Shown: positions 62,779 to 64,000 of the stretch, in pieces
Layout of the letters: the number at the start of each line of letters is the position of its first letter
Numbering within the stretch: the first letter of the stretch is position 1
DNA from: Brevundimonas lenta
GTDB lineage: Bacteria; Pseudomonadota; Alphaproteobacteria; Caulobacterales; Caulobacteraceae
Length of the DNA stretch: 64,000 nucleotides
Assembly: GCF_014196335.1 (NCBI RefSeq)
Contig: NZ_JACIDM010000001.1
Coordinates: forward strand, 1,404,195-1,468,194
Direction: 5' to 3'
Position numbers and translations under genes: made by a program
The notes under the pieces: generated by a model
Databases searched by the model: none
What the model saw: the letters and a program-made list of their open reading frames with translations, nothing else
Told to the model about the DNA's origin: nothing

Positions 62779-63930
62779 ATGACCGCCTACCGCGCCCGCC
62801 TGACCGAGATCGACATCCGCCGGCTGGTGAAGGCGACGGACGAGGACGAGCGCGCGGCGGCGGCCCACAAGCTGTGCCGCAGCATCGACAAGGCTGACCT
62901 CGACGAGGACGACCGCGCCGCCGCGCAGAAGATCCTGCGCCTGCTCGCCAACGACGCCGCCGAGCTGGTGCGCCGCGCCATGGCGGTGACGCTGAAGTCC
63001 TCCGACCTGATTCCCCACGACGTGGCGCGCCGGCTTGCCGCCGACGTCGACAGCGTCGCCCTGCCGCTGATTTCGTTCTCTCCGGTGTTCTCGGACGCGG
63101 ACCTGATCGAGATCGTTCAGGCCGGGTCCGCGGTGCGTCAGACGGCCGTCGCGGGGCGCCCGTCCGTGGCGCGCGACGTCGCCAACGCTCTGGCCGAGAC
63201 CGGCAGCGAGCAGGCCGTGCGCACCCTGGCCGCGAACGACAACGCCGACATCGCGGAAGCCGCGCTGGGCCGCTGCGTGGATCGCTTCGGGGCGTCGCCG
63301 GAAGTCGTCGCCGCCATCGCCTATCGTCAGGTCCTGCCGCTGTCGGTGACGGAGCGCCTGGTCGAACTGGCCTCGGACGCGGTCCGCGAGCACCTGGTCA
63401 CCCGCCACGCCGTCGCGCCGGAGACCGCCATTCGTCTGGCGACCTTCGCCCGTGAGCGCGCGACGGTGGACCTAGTCGACCAGGCCGCCAACCAGGCCGA
63501 CATGCCGTTGTTCGTCGCCAACCTGAACGCCCGGCGGGCGCTGTCAGGATCGCTTCTTCTGCGGGCGCTGGCGCGGGGCCAGATGGGCCTGTTCGAGCAC
63601 GGCCTGGCCGAGCTGGCGGGTGCGCCGCACCAGCGCGCCTGGCTGATGATTCACGATGCGGGACCGCTGGGATTGAAGGCGATCTACGACCGGGCAGGCC
63701 TGCCGCCGCGGCTGTTCCAGGCCTTCCGGGCGGGCGTCGACACGTGGCGGGCGCTGCAGGCGGAGGGTGTGGATACTTCCGGGGATAACTTCCGGCACCA
63801 GATGCTGGAGCGGTTCCTGACCCAGCGGCCGAATGCGCCGCGCGAGGACCTGGCCTATCTGATGGAACGCCTCGACCAGGCGCCTGCGCCGGCGCGGACG
63901 CCGGTGGAAGTGGCCGCCTCGGCCGCATAG
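62779..63930 (+). CDS. DUF2336 domain-containing protein
   Basis: 383 residues, all-helical, with HEAT-like repeats (LRLLANDAAELVRRAMAVTL; LAANDNADIAEAALGRCVDR). DUF2336 proteins are characteristic of alphaproteobacteria and of unknown function. SVTERLVELASDAVREHLV and DLVDQAANQADMPLFVANLN are the inner blocks. The C-terminus is Ala/Pro-rich. It starts 80 bases after the transglycosylase gene, so it probably has its own promoter; its stop is followed at once by a hairpin with T-run on the opposite strand. Confidence 0.85.
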   Translation: MTAYRARLTEIDIRRLVKATDEDERAAAAHKLCRSIDKADLDEDDRAAAQKILRLLANDAAELVRRAMAVTLKSSDLIPHDVARRLAADVDSVALPLISFSPVFSDADLIEIVQAGSAVRQTAVAGRPSVARDVANALAETGSEQAVRTLAANDNADIAEAALGRCVDRFGASPEVVAAIAYRQVLPLSVTERLVELASDAVREHLVTRHAVAPETAIRLATFARERATVDLVDQAANQADMPLFVANLNARRALSGSLLLRALARGQMGLFEHGLAELAGAPHQRAWLMIHDAGPLGLKAIYDRAGLPPRLFQAFRAGVDTWRALQAEGVDTSGDNFRHQMLERFLTQRPNAPREDLAYLMERLDQAPAPARTPVEVAASAA

Positions 63931-63931
63931 C

Positions 63932-63956
63932 AAAACGCCCGCCGGAGAGGCGGGCG
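63932..63956. terminator. Terminator between DUF2336 gene and a minus-strand gene
   Basis: CGCCCGCC (63936-63943) pairs with GGCGGGCG (63949-63956), loop GGAGA. Plus-strand AAAA (63932-63935) gives a T-run for minus-strand transcripts, so it mainly serves a gene from the right. On the plus strand the tail is CTCTGG, weaker. Confidence 0.75.
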
Positions 63957-64000
63957 CTCTGGCTTCGGACTATTGTGCGGATCACCCCAGGTGCTGGGCG

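Overview
The window is high-GC (about two-thirds G+C) alphaproteobacterial chromosome, most like Caulobacterales and probably Brevundimonas or a close relative. This rests on family content (UrcA, a CC0125/CC1285-type lipoprotein, DUF2336, DUF938, an HWE histidine kinase, ATP12, a short-form adenylate kinase), on GTG and TTG starts, and on intergenic palindromic repeats typical of the class. No rRNA, phage, transposase or CRISPR array was seen. The genus is inferred from family recognition, not from a database comparison.

Layout. 0-4 kb: an UrcA fragment, a secreted protein, then a minus-strand run rlmB - terC - ygiB-like lipoprotein - glutathionylspermidine-synthase-like gene. 4.2-5.8 kb: tRNA-Tyr, tRNA-Gly and tuf with a strong terminator. 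5.8-11.6 kb: envelope genes (lipoprotein, L,D-transpeptidase, GDSL hydrolase, a CelD-like acetyltransferase with a cupin partner, a GIN-domain protein behind a 20-bp perfect palindrome). 11.6-13.8 kb: a tandem duplication of an outer-membrane protein gene including its promoter and terminator. 14.2-29.3 kb: the S10-spc-alpha ribosomal supercluster (rpsJ to rplQ with secY, adk and rpoA), interrupted by a three-hairpin gap between rpmD and rplO and by a TonB-like gene between adk and rpsM. rpsD and rpmJ are not in it.

29.5-40.5 kb: a TonB-dependent receptor, GNAT, an ABC-2 exporter pair, an MFS exporter, a Do-type lipoprotein protease, two VOC proteins, rarA and small membrane proteins. 40.5-52.1 kb: two RluA-family pseudouridine synthases, crcB, a HAD phosphatase, ATP12, a TPR protein and pccB. 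52-56 kb: an accessory-looking patch with a DUF559 gene, a frameshifted phosphatase, an HWE kinase and a GIY-YIG gene. 56-64 kb: an RluF-like enzyme, a GlcG-like protein, DUF938, GTP-type PEP carboxykinase, an FAD oxidoreductase, TonB, a lytic transglycosylase and DUF2336.

The most unusual signal is a recurring architecture. Three small single-domain nuclease genes (two DUF559, one GIY-YIG) are each associated with an inverted pair of palindromic repeats. Each pair belongs to a different repeat family, and in one case the repeat encodes the last 16 residues of the protein. Two further palindromic elements (an inverted pair at 46.3 kb and a single unit at 47.9 kb) have no nuclease. This resembles the REP/RAYT association known from gammaproteobacteria, but with different nuclease families. 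It is an inference to be tested.
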